Source: Toxoplasma gondii ME49 (Eukaryota > Apicomplexa > Conoidasida > Eucoccidiorida > Sarcocystidae). From it: DNA of 64,000 nucleotides. Positions 1 through 12,400 of this stretch are shown here, one piece after another. The notes under the pieces are model-generated. The model was given only the letters and a program-made list of their open reading frames with translations. It searched no databases and was not told the DNA's origin. Location: positions 1,800,954-1,864,953 of the forward strand of contig NC_031470.1 in assembly GCF_000006565.2 (NCBI RefSeq), written 5' to 3'. How positions within the stretch are numbered: position 1 is the stretch's first letter; the number at the start of each line of letters is the position of its first letter. A program made the translations under genes and the position numbers.

Positions 1-245
1 CTTCCGTCATGGCCGCAGCTGCATGCCGGCGCCTGCGAGTCGTTCCTCTTCGCTTTCTTCTCTCTGTTTCCAGTCTCGGCCAGGAAGCGACAGAGACTGT
101 GAGGCTCCTCGAACTCCGCCTTCAGCGCCGCGAGGGTAGTCTCCAGATCTGCGGCATCGCCGACGCGCGCTGCGTAGATGAAGTCGTCCACCATCTCCTC
201 GACCTTTGCGCGTCGCGCCGCGCTAAAAGCCGCGGGGGCCGCCAT
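1..245 (-). CDS. N-terminal fragment of an unidentified protein, possibly ankyrin-type
   Basis: On the minus strand an ATG at 245 opens a frame that stays open to the window edge (81 codons), so only the N-terminus is visible. It begins MAAPAAFSAARRAKVEEMVD and continues with an Ala/Glu-rich helical stretch including AARVGDAADLETTLAALKA. A short amphipathic helix followed by a G-D-x-x-x-L pattern is reminiscent of the start of ankyrin-repeat proteins such as the yeast Yar1 type, but no complete ankyrin repeat can be seen. An unrecognised donor may end the exon before position 1, so the last 25 or so codons could be intronic. The gene is divergent from the prefoldin gene, with about 1.2 kb between the two start codons. 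The reading frame is reasonably well supported. The family assignment is a weak inference. Confidence 0.45.
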   Translation of the reverse strand, partial: MAAPAAFSAARRAKVEEMVDDFIYAARVGDAADLETTLAALKAEFEEPHSLCRFLAETGNREKKAKRNDSQAPACSCGHDG

Positions 246-1446
246 GAGCGTGAGCGACAAGAGAGAGAAGAAGAACGGGAAGAAGAAGACGAAGAATACG
301 AAGAAGACGAAGAAGAAAGGCAGAAAAGACGTTAAACGAGAACAAGGATGTAACCTTTTAGAGAGTAACGAAAGAGGAACACCCCACAAATCTCGAAGCT
401 TTTTCAGGCTCCCAGCACAGAAAAGTCGAGACAGCGGTGCGCAGGCGAGCGGAAGAAAACTGAATTCCGTCCTCGAATGCCGAACTGTTTCTACGCTCGC
501 TCGACCTACCAGAGGGTCTCAAGCAAATCGCTTTCTTCGAGTCCTTCGACTCTCTCATGAGAAAAGAAGCTTCTCTTCGCCGCAGTCGTCGCCTCGCGCG
601 CTGCGAAAAACCGGTGTCTCTCTAGGCTCAAGTGAGGCTGCAGAGTTCCTTTCTGCTGTGGAACAAAGAGGAGACTCAGCTGGACTTGGAGACTTTTTTT
701 AAGTCTCTTGCGTCAACGAAACGCACCGCCAAGGGAAGTAGTCCGCCTGAAGGAAAGGAGTTCCTCCACCCATCGACCGAGGCGCTCTCCAACCGTTTAG
801 ACTCTAAGCCGTAACTTCTGTCCTGTTTATTCACCGGGCGACTTTTCTCAGAGTGTCTTAGACGCGGCCGTGCTGTGTGTGCAGCAGCGCCGCAACTCTG
901 TGTTCCCCGGAGAAATTGAACTTCTTCTTTTTGAAAGCAGCAGGATTTTTTCCAAGTATTGTTGCCGTCGCTGTCGTCCGTCTCTTGCGAGTCTCTCCAC
1001 CTCTGCTTCCTCGTCGTTTCTCTGGGTGCGTAGCTTCTTCCACGCGTCGGCGCATCTCTCTGTCTTTTTCCTTCGCCCTTCCTTCCCCGGACTTGGCGGT
1101 CTGACAGAGGTCTCTCGTTCGTTGACTCCGCAGTTGACGAAACGGAGGAAAACAGGAAGGCAGAGACACAAGGCGAAGAAGTTCATGTTCTGACAATCTT
1201 GGAGAGACGGCGTCTCCTCTTCTTGTTCTTCTGCGGTGTCTTGTTGCTTCTCTCGTGCTCTCTTCCTCTTCGAGTTCCTTTCTTGCCCGTCCACTTCACT
1301 TCTCTCTCCTTCCCTTACGGCTGATCTCGTCGTCTGTTCTCTCTCCAGTCTCCCTTGGATCGGTCGGCGCGAGCCGTTCTCCTTCTCTCTGCACCGTTCC
1401 GTCGCTGCTTGCCGACGACTTCCTTCTTCTCCACTCTTCTCTCGCC
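246..1446. promoter_or_regulatory. Divergent spacer between the left-edge gene and the prefoldin gene
   Basis: No coding exon is supported here. The sequence lies between two outward-facing start codons, so it should hold both 5'UTRs and both promoters. It changes from purine-rich (250-330) to pyrimidine-rich (1200-1440) on the plus strand. That is the usual asymmetry of a divergent Toxoplasma spacer, where transcribed leaders are CT-rich. Overlapping short ORFs on both strands look like composition artefacts. Confidence 0.4.
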
Positions 1447-3122
1447 ATGGCTTCTTCCAAACCGGGAGGCGCCTCCAAAGCAGGCGTTGATGCTGTGCAG
1501 GAAATCAGCATGATGGTAGGCACTGAATCCAAGCGCCTCACGCGAGACACAGGTTTCTGCTTTGTCTCCGTTTTCTCCACCGGTTCCTCTCCGTTCTCAC
1601 TCTCCCCTCTCCTCACTCGTTTCCTTCGCTCGTCTGTCGATTGTCTTCTCCGCTCTCCTTCATGTTCGCTTGCGCGCTCGCTCGACCTGTTCCGCGCTCC
1701 AACCTCTTGCCGCGCGTCTTTCCACTAAGCGCGCGCGTCTGGCTCCTTCCTCGAGTTCCTTTGCTCCTCTTGACTCAAACTGAGAACCTCGACGACTGCA
1801 GACACTCTCTCTCCGTTTCTCGCCGTCGTATTTCTCTCGCTCTTTCAGCGTGGTGACAACCTCTCTCGCCTTCGCTTCCAGCGTCCTGCGTCTGCAGGGA
1901 AGCTTGCACCTCTGTTCCTTCAGTAATGGCTCGAACGAGTCCCCGGAAAGATGTTTGTTCCCTCTCGAGTGGACACTGCCGCTCCCCGGACCGCGCGCGC
2001 GAAGCAAGAGCTGAAACGAAGCGTCAAAAGCGCATTCTGTTCACCTGACTCGTCACAGTCACGCATCCCTACGCAACTCTTCCTTCGAGTTCACCTCGCT
2101 AGACAGTCCTTCTCTGAGTCCTGCTCCTTTTCGTCGCGTTTCGCCTCTTTTTTGTCTCCTTCGTGTGTCGCGTTTGTATCGCGCGCTTCCTCGTTTTGTT
2201 TCTCCTTTCTCGCTCTCCTCTTTGTCTCCAGGCCCGGGAGGTGGAACAACAGCAAGACACTCTCGCCTCGCAGATTCAGAGAGTCTCCACAAAAATTCGC
2301 AGCAACGCCATCAACGTCAAGCGCAACGAAGCCGCTCTCGAAATGGTAATTTCCTCTCTTTTCTTCGCAGCAGCCTACCCCAGTGAAAAACAAGATATTT
2401 TCACAGCCTATGTGTACACAGACGCAACGGCGAGGAGGAAGGCTCCGTTCCTTGAACTGCCTCTTCGCCGCTGCTCTGTCTTTATCTCTCCCTTCGTTCT
2501 CTCCCTCTTCGGTCTCTGTTCGTCCTCCTTTTCATCTTGGATTTCTCGTCTCCCCTTTTCTCCTTTCTCTCTTCTCTCTGTCTCCTTTCCTTCTCTCTTT
2601 CGCCTTTGCACTTCTCTTTCGTGACTCATCTTCTGTCGCGTTTCTCTGTTCTCGAGTCTCTTGCCTGTATTACTCCTTCTGGTGTTTTGTCGCCGCGTTT
2701 TCGCCGCCTTTCCTACTCCCATTGTTACTCGCTTGCCTTCGTTGCTGCATGCAGCTGAAGGACGCAGGCCCTCAGGCCGTGACGTATCAGCAAGTTGCGC
2801 GGCTCTTCATTTTATCGCCGGCACCGAAGCTGGAAACCTCGCTGCGAAAGCACAGCGCGGAACTCGAGCAAGAGGCAACGAAACTCGAGGTAGGAAACGC
2901 GCATGCAGGAGGGAAATTTGGGCGCTGAACGCGTCCAGCAATCCAGTTGGAAAGCGGTCAAAGAGACTACAGACGATCGCCTGTGTCTCCTGCAGTTCTG
3001 GAATGCACTGCAGTGCGTATAAGGGGGCTACTGATATATTCGCACAGTCGAAACGATATGTAAACGCGCAGATGCAAATGCATTCAGGCAGATAGACGCT
3101 CACACCTCTACATATGAATAAA

Positions 3123-3158
<36 letters not shown>

Positions 3159-4136
3159 TGTATATAGTTATGTGTGTGTGTGAATGTTCAATCAAAAGAG
3201 TCTGTCTGTGGGTCGATGCATGTAGACCTGTGATCAGAGCCTGTAGGCGAAGCACTATATCTTTTTGGCTACGCGTTTTTCTCTTTTTCGTTGGCGGCCA
3301 AGGCAGCGAGGTTTCGTTCCACGACAGGTTCGCGCTCTGAGTGTGAGAGGCGACTTGTTTTGTCGTGAGTTCTTCCATCAGGCCCTCTGCCTCCTGCTGT
3401 GAGAGCGAAATTGCCTGAGCTTCACTTGGTGTCGCGCCACTTGACGAGACACGGCTGACTCCCGCGTTTGTGCTTCACATCTGTTTTACATTTGTTTCGC
3501 TTTTTTCGCTTTTACTCAGGGACTCAAGGACCAGTTGGTCTCCAGGCTGAAGGGCGTCGACGCCCAGGCTGCGGAACTGAGGAAGAGCGTGAGCGGTGCC
3601 TTGTGTCTTTCTCCTCTTGTTCTGTGCCTCTCCAGCTAGACCATAACTAAAAGCTCTCTCTTCTTTCCACTTGTCTGTCTCGCGTTCGGCGTTACTGTGC
3701 TTTAGCTTTAGCGTTCGGGAGCTGCGCGAATGTTCTCTCTCCGTCTGTCCTCTCTGTTTTTCTTGTGCTCGCTTCTTAGCCAACGCCCGACGCATTTCCC
3801 ACAGACTCGCGGGACTTTCCGCCTCTCAGACTGGGGTCTCGAGTTCCGGATTTCAGGTTTTCCTTGTTGCAGCCGAGCGTAGGTTTGATTTGTGTTGTTC
3901 TCTGCTTGCCGTACCAAGAGCGCGGACTCGCGCCTCTTGTGCTTCTCTCCCCTCGCCGTCTTCGCTTTCTCTGTCGTTGCGTTTTGAGAGCGCCTTCCTA
4001 TGTCGTGCGCTGAGAACGCATTTCCTCTTCATTTTCTCCGTTTTCTCCGGTTTTTTTGCAGTTTCAGCAGACAATCGCGCAGGCTCTGCAGGCGCAGCGA
4101 GGCCCCGCAGCCGCAGACTCGGCGCCAGGCTCTTGA
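1447..4136 (+). CDS. Prefoldin beta-type subunit (PFDN1-like), five exons
   Basis: Prefoldin is the hexameric cytosolic chaperone that delivers nascent actin and tubulin to CCT. Coding exons are 1447-1515, 2232-2345, 2755-2889, 3520-3588 and 4062-4136, all phase 0. Donors read gtaggc, gtaatt, gtagga and gtgagc, and acceptors end in tccag, tgcag, ctcag and tgcag. The product is 153 residues, in the range of PFDN1 (about 120-150). The N-terminal helix (to about residue 61) and the C-terminal helix (from about 85) are coiled-coil-like. Between them, YQQVARLFILSPAPKLETSL matches the beta-hairpin signature of beta-type prefoldins (human PFDN1 has YEGVGRMFILQ). The start was chosen because GCCATGG precedes the only frame that splices cleanly. 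The ending in Ala/Gln-rich sequence is ordinary. Beta-type prefoldin is confident; the choice of PFDN1 over another beta subunit is inference. Confidence 0.88.
3126..3155. repeat. (AT)n microsatellite in prefoldin intron 3
   Basis: About 15 uninterrupted AT units lie in the 630-nt intron between exons 3 and 4, followed by a short GT-rich tail at 3172-3182. Arrays like this recur throughout the window and are confined to introns and intergenic DNA. Confidence 0.9.
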
Positions 4137-7100
4137 ACGCTTCCCTTTTCGCTCTCCAGAACGCGATGGCCAAGGCAGAGAAAGCGCCTCAGTGCCAAAC
4201 GCGTAGCCAGCGCGTCCACCTCTGGGTGAAGGTGTGAACGAGCGAAAAAATACGTACAACCACGAATATGTGTGGGGACTGGAGAGGACAGGTGTGAAGG
4301 AGGGTCGTGTCTGGCGTCTGCGTAGAGAGGGGCGCGTGCGATTTCAGTTGAAGCTCTTTATTTGTTTCTTCCACAAATTCGCGCTTTGCATGCGGAAGTG
4401 CGCGGCATTCGCGAGACGGAAGCAGTGCTCTGTCAAAGAAAAAACTCCAAGAAAAGGCATGGGGAAGACACCCTGAGGAGCCGAGCGGCCCAGCAGTTTG
4501 GGGTGTACGTACACGTGGCGGACTGCCTTGTAGCTCGTCAGGCAGACGAGGAGAGCCGTCGGTGGAAGGCGGCGAAGACAACGAAACTCGGCAGAAAAGC
4601 GTGTGTACCTGGGCCGTTGGCGTCTAAAGAGAAAGCCGCGCTTCAACTTGGAGTTCACCGCAAATCGGAATTCGTCCGTTTGCCGCAGGAGAGCTCGGAA
4701 GAGCTACCTCGAGAGACATCGAGGAAGCAAATGCATCAATGGAGTGCTCCGCTCACCGCACTTGGACCAGCTGGTCTCAACGTTCAAGCTTTCACACGGC
4801 CATTATACAAACACTCTGCATGTACAATTATAATTCTCTTTGCATGGCTACATATATAGAAATCACTATAAACATTGATATATATATATATATATACATA
4901 TATAGATGTATATGGCGACTCAGGATTCCTGTTTGTAGCTTTTTACAGGCCAAAGAGCGGTTCGAGCTGCTCCGTGACAGTGCCCTCGTGGCGATTCGCA
5001 TTATACATACTAACATTTTTTTCGTTTTGAAAAAAGAGTCCAGTAGAGGTGCACCCAGAGGAGACGGTTTCCACGAGGAACTTTGGAAACTTTTGTAACG
5101 AGGCCTCGAACACGAGTTCCCCCGAGAAACGACTGGAGTAATATGCCAATACTGCGGTAGGAAGGCGACCTTCTGCTTCCTCTGCAAATTACAATAACTT
5201 TGGTTCATCGCATTCGTCGTTCCAATGAAGGGTGAACCCACGTTTTTCTTCAGCTGGAGAACTCCGAAAGACGCTTTTCGTCTTGGGAACTGGCCGACAA
5301 GAGGTCGGAGTGTCTGTACACCTGAACATCTCGGTGTGTGTCAGTCGGTAGGTCAGAAAGGAAGCAGCAAGCTTTTCTTTTGCTTTCCGCTGGTGAGCGA
5401 GAGTCGGCGAGGCAACTCCTTTGCAGTGGGCCAGAGATAACTGAATGTGAAAGAGACTTTGTTCCAAAGGTGCGAGGCGCGCATGCTGATGGAGGAAAGT
5501 CTCTGCTCCTCTGGGTGTTCGAAAGGTGAGGCAGTCGACGCCTGTACAGACACCGGGAGCTGGCGCGTGTGTGGGTGGAGGCAGCTGACTGTTCGGAGGG
5601 GTCTTGCCTGTTGCTCTGCAGAAGACGAGAAAAACTACTGAGCATCCCGAGGAACTGTGGTCTTGAATAGACAGATTCAACTGTAGGGATGCATACACTT
5701 GGTGCGAATCGTTTTTTCGCGTACAGAGAGTGTATAGGAGCCTAGGTGGATACTCACTCACCTCGAGGTAGTAGTAGAGAAGCGCGAGGAGAGAAGAATG
5801 CCAACGAAAATGCACAGACGAGTGTCTGTGAAAAAGGAGACAGCTATGGCGTGGACATACACAGAAAGATGCAGACAGAGAGAAATCCGCCGAGAGAAGA
5901 GGATTCTTTATATTTTGACTGCGTCGTCTGGCGCTCATTCCAGGTCATGTTTCTTCGTGACAGGGTGTGCGGCAAGCGACGAGAACATTTCTCTTTTCGA
6001 GAAAGCGTTCTTCGCACCGTGTTCTGAAGCAGTGACGTTCTCTAGGGGTCCTTTCTTCAACTCGAAACAGCTCGTTGAGTAATGTCTTTCGCGACTTTCC
6101 TCGCCTGTTTCAGTCATGCGCATGCAGTCCGCGGAGTCACGCATGCGGCTTCTGTGGAGAGTGTCTCGACACCTGAGTCGAAATCGGGAGGAAAACGTTC
6201 TTGGGGCGGCGAAGAGAGCGCTTGAAAATGGGATCTCTCGAACAATTTGTGGAGATGCAAGTCGGTTTTTTCTGTCTGTTTTCTTCTCCTTCTGGAGCAA
6301 GGACGGAAGGAGAAGCTCCCCTGTTTTTCTCAGCGAGAACTGCGTAGATGCCGTGTCTCGTCAACCAGAAGCGACAAAAACGGGCAAACAGTGCCGTCTC
6401 GGCCTCTGAATCGAAAGTTTCTTTAGCTGCGAGTTCAGTCTTCTCTCTCTCTCTTCCAATGTCGCTTGCTTTGTCTTTCGTTTGCTGCCCTGCCTCGCAG
6501 TGTCGCTTCTCCTCTCCTTGCCTTGTCGCATCCAGAGGCTTCTGCGCCTCGCCTGTCTCCAGTCGCAGGGCCCCTGGCCCCCCGAGCTCTGTTTCTTGTC
6601 TTTTCCTCCTTGTCTCTTCTTTCTAAGGAGCTCCCTCCCCCATGTCGCCTTGCTCCTCCGCGCTTGCTCAGACACATCTCGGTGCCTGCAGTCACTCTCT
6701 GCCTCTGTTTATCGGGAGTTTTCCTTCGGCTCTTTCTCTAGGTCCTTCCAGCTTCTCTGTCCACAGTTAGTTGTCTCCTCTCGTCTTCTTCTCCTCTTCA
6801 GCCGTCGTCGGCTCTCCCACACAACTCTCCGTCTCGCCACCATTTCTCTCTCTTCTCCTTTCTTCTCCCCTCCCCTGGATCCTCCGTGACGTCGGCGATA
6901 AAGCGCATTCCTCTTTTCATGTGCCTCTCTTCTTCTCCCCTCTCTGCTCTGCTCTTCTTCTCCTCTCTGTGATCAGCTGTTCTTCCGCGTCCTCCGCGTC
7001 CGTCTCTCTGTTCCTTTCTCTGCTTCCCTTCCTCTCCTCCAGAGCGCTCCCTCCGTCGCTCTCCTTCTCGCGGCTGCTCGCTACTCCGGCAGCTCCATCC

Positions 7101-7380
7101 TCTTCGCTTCTTCGGCTGCTCGACGCGTCTAGCGCGCGCGCCACCGGTGCATGCAGCGACTGTGCGCGAAAGATCCAAGTCTGTGCAAGTGCTCGCAGAA
7201 AGCCGGAAGCGGTGGCCATGCGCGGGGAGACAAACAAAAACGTCCGAGAAATGACGTGAGCGGCGCGACTGAAGACGAGAAAGGGACAACGCCGACGCAG
7301 ACGCACCACGCGGACGCGACGCGGGAGGTGTCTCGATACCGGCGAAGGAGTCTCCTTCCTCGGCGATTCAGACGGACACA
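4137..7380. other. Spacer with unresolved exon-like segments between the prefoldin and RAP genes
   Basis: No complete gene could be assembled. Several plus-strand segments look exonic. 4166-4231 starts with ATG in AACGCGATGG after a pyrimidine tract and CAG, and ends at AAG|gtgtga. 4948-5046 follows tttttacag and reads AKERFELLRD. 5254-5323 follows cttcttcag and reads LENSERRFSSWELADKRSE. 6128 onward follows gcatgcag. Phases between them did not close in any combination tried. The rest comprises prefoldin 3'UTR, an (AT)n run near 4879-4904, and a CT-rich stretch (6430-7120) that is probably the leader or promoter of the downstream gene. A 249-codon minus-strand ORF at 5189-5938 has no recognisable features. 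Confidence 0.3.
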
Positions 7381-9414
7381 ATGAGGGAGACGTTGAGCTC
7401 TTCTCTGAGGTCTATGCCTCACAGACGATGTCGACCCTCCTCTTCGTTGAGCTGGCCTCGTCTCTCTGTCTCTCGTTTCTCTCATTGTGCTCTTCTCCCT
7501 ACTCTTTCTTCACCCTCTCCCCAGTTGCCATCCATCTCTCTCTCGTCTTCCTCTTCATCTTCCTCTTCTTCGTCTTCCTCTTCTTCGTCTTCTTCATCTT
7601 CGTCTTCTTCTTCTTCGTTTTCTTCTTCATCGTCCTCTTTTGCTTCTTTCTCGCTGTCGTTTTCTCCTTTGTGTTCGCTTGCGTTCCGCTGTCCTCCCTC
7701 TGCTCCTGCAGCCTTTCGTTTTTCTTCTTCGCCGTCGCCTGGGTCTCTTCAGTGTGGGCCAGAGCGAAGCGCGAAGCCTCTGCACTTTCCGCGCTCAGCC
7801 ATCGGGGTGTCCAGACACTTTGGCTCGAGCCCAGCCGCTTCCGCTGCACCGTTTGAAGACTTCGACTTCACCTTTTGCCCTCCGACGCGCCGGCGTTGGA
7901 GGCCGCCGAGACGCCCGCGCTCCGCTGCTCCTGCTTGTGCAGGCTTGCGCGACGACGAGGCTTCGGTGCGTTTTCGGTCATCTGCTTTCCCTGAGTCAGA
8001 GCCTGCGCACAGTGTCCGGGAGAAAGCGTCGCGCGTCACAAATGCAGCGGAAGAGGAAGAGGTCGAAGAGACAGCGAGGGAACTGCCATACGGCTATGCG
8101 ACGCTTGACCAACTGCAGGGTCGCTGGGTGCGTCTCGCGCTGAAGAACGTCTTGGCCAGAACGCGACGACGCAGAGCCAAGTCTCTCTCTTCTTCTTCGT
8201 CCTGGTCGTCTTGCGATGCTGACGATCTCCGCGAGCGAGGCGCCGGAGACGACGCGTCTCTCACGCTTCTCTCAGACGTCTCCGTGCTGGACAAACTCCC
8301 CGTCTGGTGGACAGGAGGCCGCGAGGAGGCGCCGACCGCCGCCGCGTCTGAGGCAGAGAGCGAGGATGTCTGCGGTGCGTCTCCGGCGGGGAACGCGACG
8401 TGGAAAGGCGAAGCGAAGATGCCCACGGAGACGGAGAACGCCTCAGACGAAGACGGAGGCGAAAGAAGCGACATGCGGCAGAGCGAGCCCCGGGGAGAGC
8501 GAGACATGGAGAACACGAGTGACGCGCGGCCGTGGGCTGGGGTGTACGTACACCCAAAGTGCGTGAGGACTCTGGAGAAGCTGGAGCGGCTGCTGCCGCG
8601 CATGGCGGCCCACGACGTGTGTTTGTGTCTGCGGTACTTAGCTGACGCGGAGCTTCTGGCGCTCCCCGTGAGTCTCGCGTGTATGTACACCTTGCGGCAG
8701 AAGGCGGAGGAGCTGTCGGCGCGGGAGATCGGCGTCGTCTGCGGGACTTTGAGCAACTCGTTTTTCCGTCGCATCTCTGCACAGCTGGCCCGAGAGGCGC
8801 GTCTTTCGTCCGGAGAGGCGCGCGCGAGGAAGACGCATTTCCAGTCTCCTCCGAGGTTTCCACGCAGCATCTCCGAGTCGCGAGACTCCCGCGAACGCGC
8901 CGCCCGCCGCCCATGCCAAGCCACGCCCAAGGCGGTCGCGAGAGGCTTCGAGGAGACAGCGAAGCTCGGCGAGCAAGCCGAAACCGAGGCCGAAGCTGCA
9001 GGAGAGAAGAGACGGCTCGGGGAGCGGGAGGCCGAAGAGGACATGAAGCCAGCGGGGACTCTAGGAAAGCGATGGACGGCAGAGGGAGACTCCGAGAACG
9101 CGCGACGACAGCGACAGCTGCTCGAGGCGCTCCTCGGAGAGAAAGAATTGACTTTGAGAAAGCTGAAGCAAGTCGTGAGAGCCAAGTGCCATGATCTCCA
9201 CCATGCCGATGTGAGAAGCGAAAGATAATTTCCCCAAGGCATGCGACGATGCCGCGCACCCGAGAGACGGCGCAGTTTGGGAGGAAGAGGAAACACACAC
9301 TGAAACGCAAATGAGATATTCTTCGAATATGCACATGGATATCTACTCGCATATTTGTACATACATTACATATGTAAACGTACAGAGATGCATATACTAA
9401 CTCCACATATACAG

Positions 9415-9451
<37 letters not shown>

Positions 9452-12400
9452 CAGTACAAAAGCGGAGCGAGAAGAGTTTTTGCCTTTGTGATTGTGGTCG
9501 ATTTCTTGCGTTAAGTTCACGGACGCCCGGATGTGTTTTCTTCCTTGCCGCACTGTCATTTTTTATGTCGCCTCTCGGTGTCTTCTTCGCAGGATGTTTG
9601 CACTGTCCTCTGGACCTTCCACGGTCACGGCCTTCTCTCGCCTTCGCTTCTGTCCGCAGTGCGGCGTCTCCTTATGGAGCGCTTGAGAAAGCATCCCGAC
9701 ACGATCTCCGCGACCGCGTCTGGCCTTCCGGCGTCTGTCTCTTCGTCCTCTTCTCTTTCTCCTTGTTCTTCTTCTGAATTTATGCAGTCGCTTCTGCCTC
9801 GCCACGTCGCGAGTCTCGTCGCGCTTTTCCTCCGGACTGGGACGCTCGACCGCGAGCTGTTCAGAGCGTTGTGGGGTGCATGTTTGTCGGAGATTCCTGC
9901 GTCGTCCTTCTCGGCGAAATGCCCGTCCTCGCCTGACTCGACCTCTGGCGGCCTCGGTCTGCGTGCGCCTCTGCTGGTCGACTGCGAGGCCGCGACAGCA
10001 AGAGAAAACGCGCAGACGAGGAACGCGCGAGCCGTCGGTTTGTGGCTGGCAGCGCGACTGCAAGAGAAAGATCTCGCGCGCTTCACCGAAGGCCTTCTCT
10101 CTGTCACGAGTCCTCTGGGCGGCGGCCCGGGTGTGGGGTCTGCGCGAGAAGAGACAAAAGAAGAGACGCGTTGGAAAGAAGAAGAACGCGTTCTCGCGAC
10201 GGCCCTGCAACTGGCGGCAGCTCGCAAGCACCTGTAAGGCGACAGAAGGAACTTGGTGTGGATGGTGGAAGGTTGAAGTCGGCCACAGGCCTTGTTTTGC
10301 GCATGGGCCCGAGAAACACGCTGTAGGTTCGCTGGCTTGTTCGGGGGCTCTTCAGCTTTTCTCGGTTGTCTCTTTTCTCGCTTGTCTCGTTTCTCGCTTG
10401 TCGCTTCTGTCGCTGTCTTCTCTGTCCGCTCTCGCACCTCCTGGGGTCTTTGTTTTGCGCGTCACGCGCAGCCGAATCGCGGGGGCTCTCACACGAGTCT
10501 GACGGCGTTAGGGGGACGCCTGGACATCGGGGGAGAACTTCGTAGTTTGCCGCTGAGAGGCAGTTGTCTCTACGCGTCTTTCCAGTCACGAACGATTCGC
10601 GAGCCGCGCCGCTGGTGCGTGACTCTCAGGTTGCTCTCTGGATCGACCCTCTCGACGCTCCTCTTTGGCTTCGCGGCGCTAGGGAGTCAGCTTCCTGGGG
10701 TGTACGTACACCCAGATTTGGCCTTCAGGGCGTCGACGCGCTTCGCCTGGAAATCCGCCGAGTTTCCGCTCGCAGCCCAAGCGCAGTAAGGCGACAAGCG
10801 TGGAGTGACTCGCGCGCAGACGACTCTTGAACTAAATAGCTCGAGCTTCCTTCCCGCGCTTCAGTCTCTACTCGCCTTTCAACACCCCTTTGCTTCAATG
10901 CTCTTTTGCTCTCAACGATCTTTTTCTTTCAGGCCTCTGTCGGACTTCGAGGCCTTCATGTCTGTGTGGTTTCCTTTGCTTCTTTTCACTTGTTCGCAGG
11001 TTTCTGTGTGCGCTGCCTGCTCTTTCTGGTTCTCTGCCGCCGGATCCGCTCCTCGTCTCTGCCCTCGCGTCCTCTCTGACTCAGGCTCTCGGCTCCTCTG
11101 TCTCGAGTTCCTCGCCGGGCCTTCTGCCGCTCCTCTCTCTCTCGTGGGTCGCCGTCGCGGCTCTCTTGTCTCTCTTTCAACGCTCGTCCGCAGCGCATGC
11201 AGTCGCTGCGGCTGCTAACCGCGAGCGGCACCGCCACCTCCTCGACATCCTTCGTCACCTCCCTTCTTCCGCTTCTTCCGCTTCTTCCGCTTCTTCCGCT
11301 TCTTCTGGTTTTTCCGCTTCTTCCGCTTCTTCCGCTTCTTCTGGTTCTTCTGGTGCTTCCGGTTCTTCTGGTTCTTCTTCTCGCGTCTCCCTGTGCTCCT
11401 CTGCGTCGTCTCCCTGTATTTTTTCGAGTGCTGTCGCCGACGCTGCTGATCCTTCCTTTGCTCTTGCTTCCTCTCCTCTCGGCGCTTCCACGCATTCAGC
11501 CGAGGCGCCAGTGGAGACGGACCAGAAACGTCTCTGCGTCGAGGACGCGTCCGGCGACCCGGCGGCGCACTCCCGCATGAGCTGTGGGGTTTCTGAGGGC
11601 TCGGCCACACCTCCAAGTGTCTCCCTGGTCTCTGCGGAGGCCTCTTCGTCTTCATCCTCTGTGGCCGGCATCGATGTTTCCTCTCTCCAGTTCCTCGACC
11701 CTCCGCCGGTGCCATCGTCCGTTCTGCGGCACGCAGAAGCTGAACAGCATCTGCTCGCGTTGAGAGACACCCTGGAGGTGACGACGGAGGCTCTGACCTT
11801 CCCGGCAGCGGCGCCTGTCTTCTCTCGGAAGGGCCATGACCCTCGAGAAGGCCGTTGCCCAGAGACGTTGCGCCAGGGTGACTGCACACATCTTTTCAAA
11901 GACCTCGATGCGTGCTCTGTCTTCGCGCAGGCTGTCTTGTGGACGCAAGTCGCCGCAGCTGCCTGCAGCGCTCAAGCCTCTGAGAAACTCGTCTGCGGCG
12001 CCCTGGGGTGTGTCCGGAACCTCCTGGGCGCACCCGAGAGCCGCGGCGCCCTCGCAGGCAGCTGCCGAGCGGCCGCGGCCGCGGTCGTAGGGCTCCAGAG
12101 CCCTGAGACGCAAGTGGCGGCGGGCGTTCGGTCGCGGCTGCTGTCGCTCGCCGCGCTCTGGCACAACGTCAGTACCCTGAGATGCAGAGATTCTGGAGTG
12201 ATTTATCCATTGGTGGAGGCTGTCGACGCGGTCGCGGAAGCTGCCGGGGCGACCCCACAGTCCCCGCCGAGTTCTGAGGTGTCTCCGTTCGCCCGCGATG
12301 CCCTCGCAACGGTCTCCGGGGGGGAACACCCGCTCACCACGTAGGCGATGGAGCAACGGTTGTACCACTGGCGTCTGTCTCCTTCACATGCAAGCCAGGA

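Noticed and set aside
3126..3155. AT arrays as replication origins, telomeric or CRISPR-like repeats
   Set aside because: They are simple dinucleotide arrays in introns and spacers with no spacer structure, no telomeric TTTAGGG and no cas-like genes.
5189..5938. 249-codon minus-strand ORF
   Set aside because: Composition is irregular, with no family motif. It overlaps plus-strand segments with better acceptors.
8094..9362. 422-codon minus-strand ORF opposite exon 1 of the RAP-type gene
   Set aside because: It mirrors a GC-rich plus-strand exon with clear coding character. It has Arg/Ser-rich shadow composition and no splice or start support.
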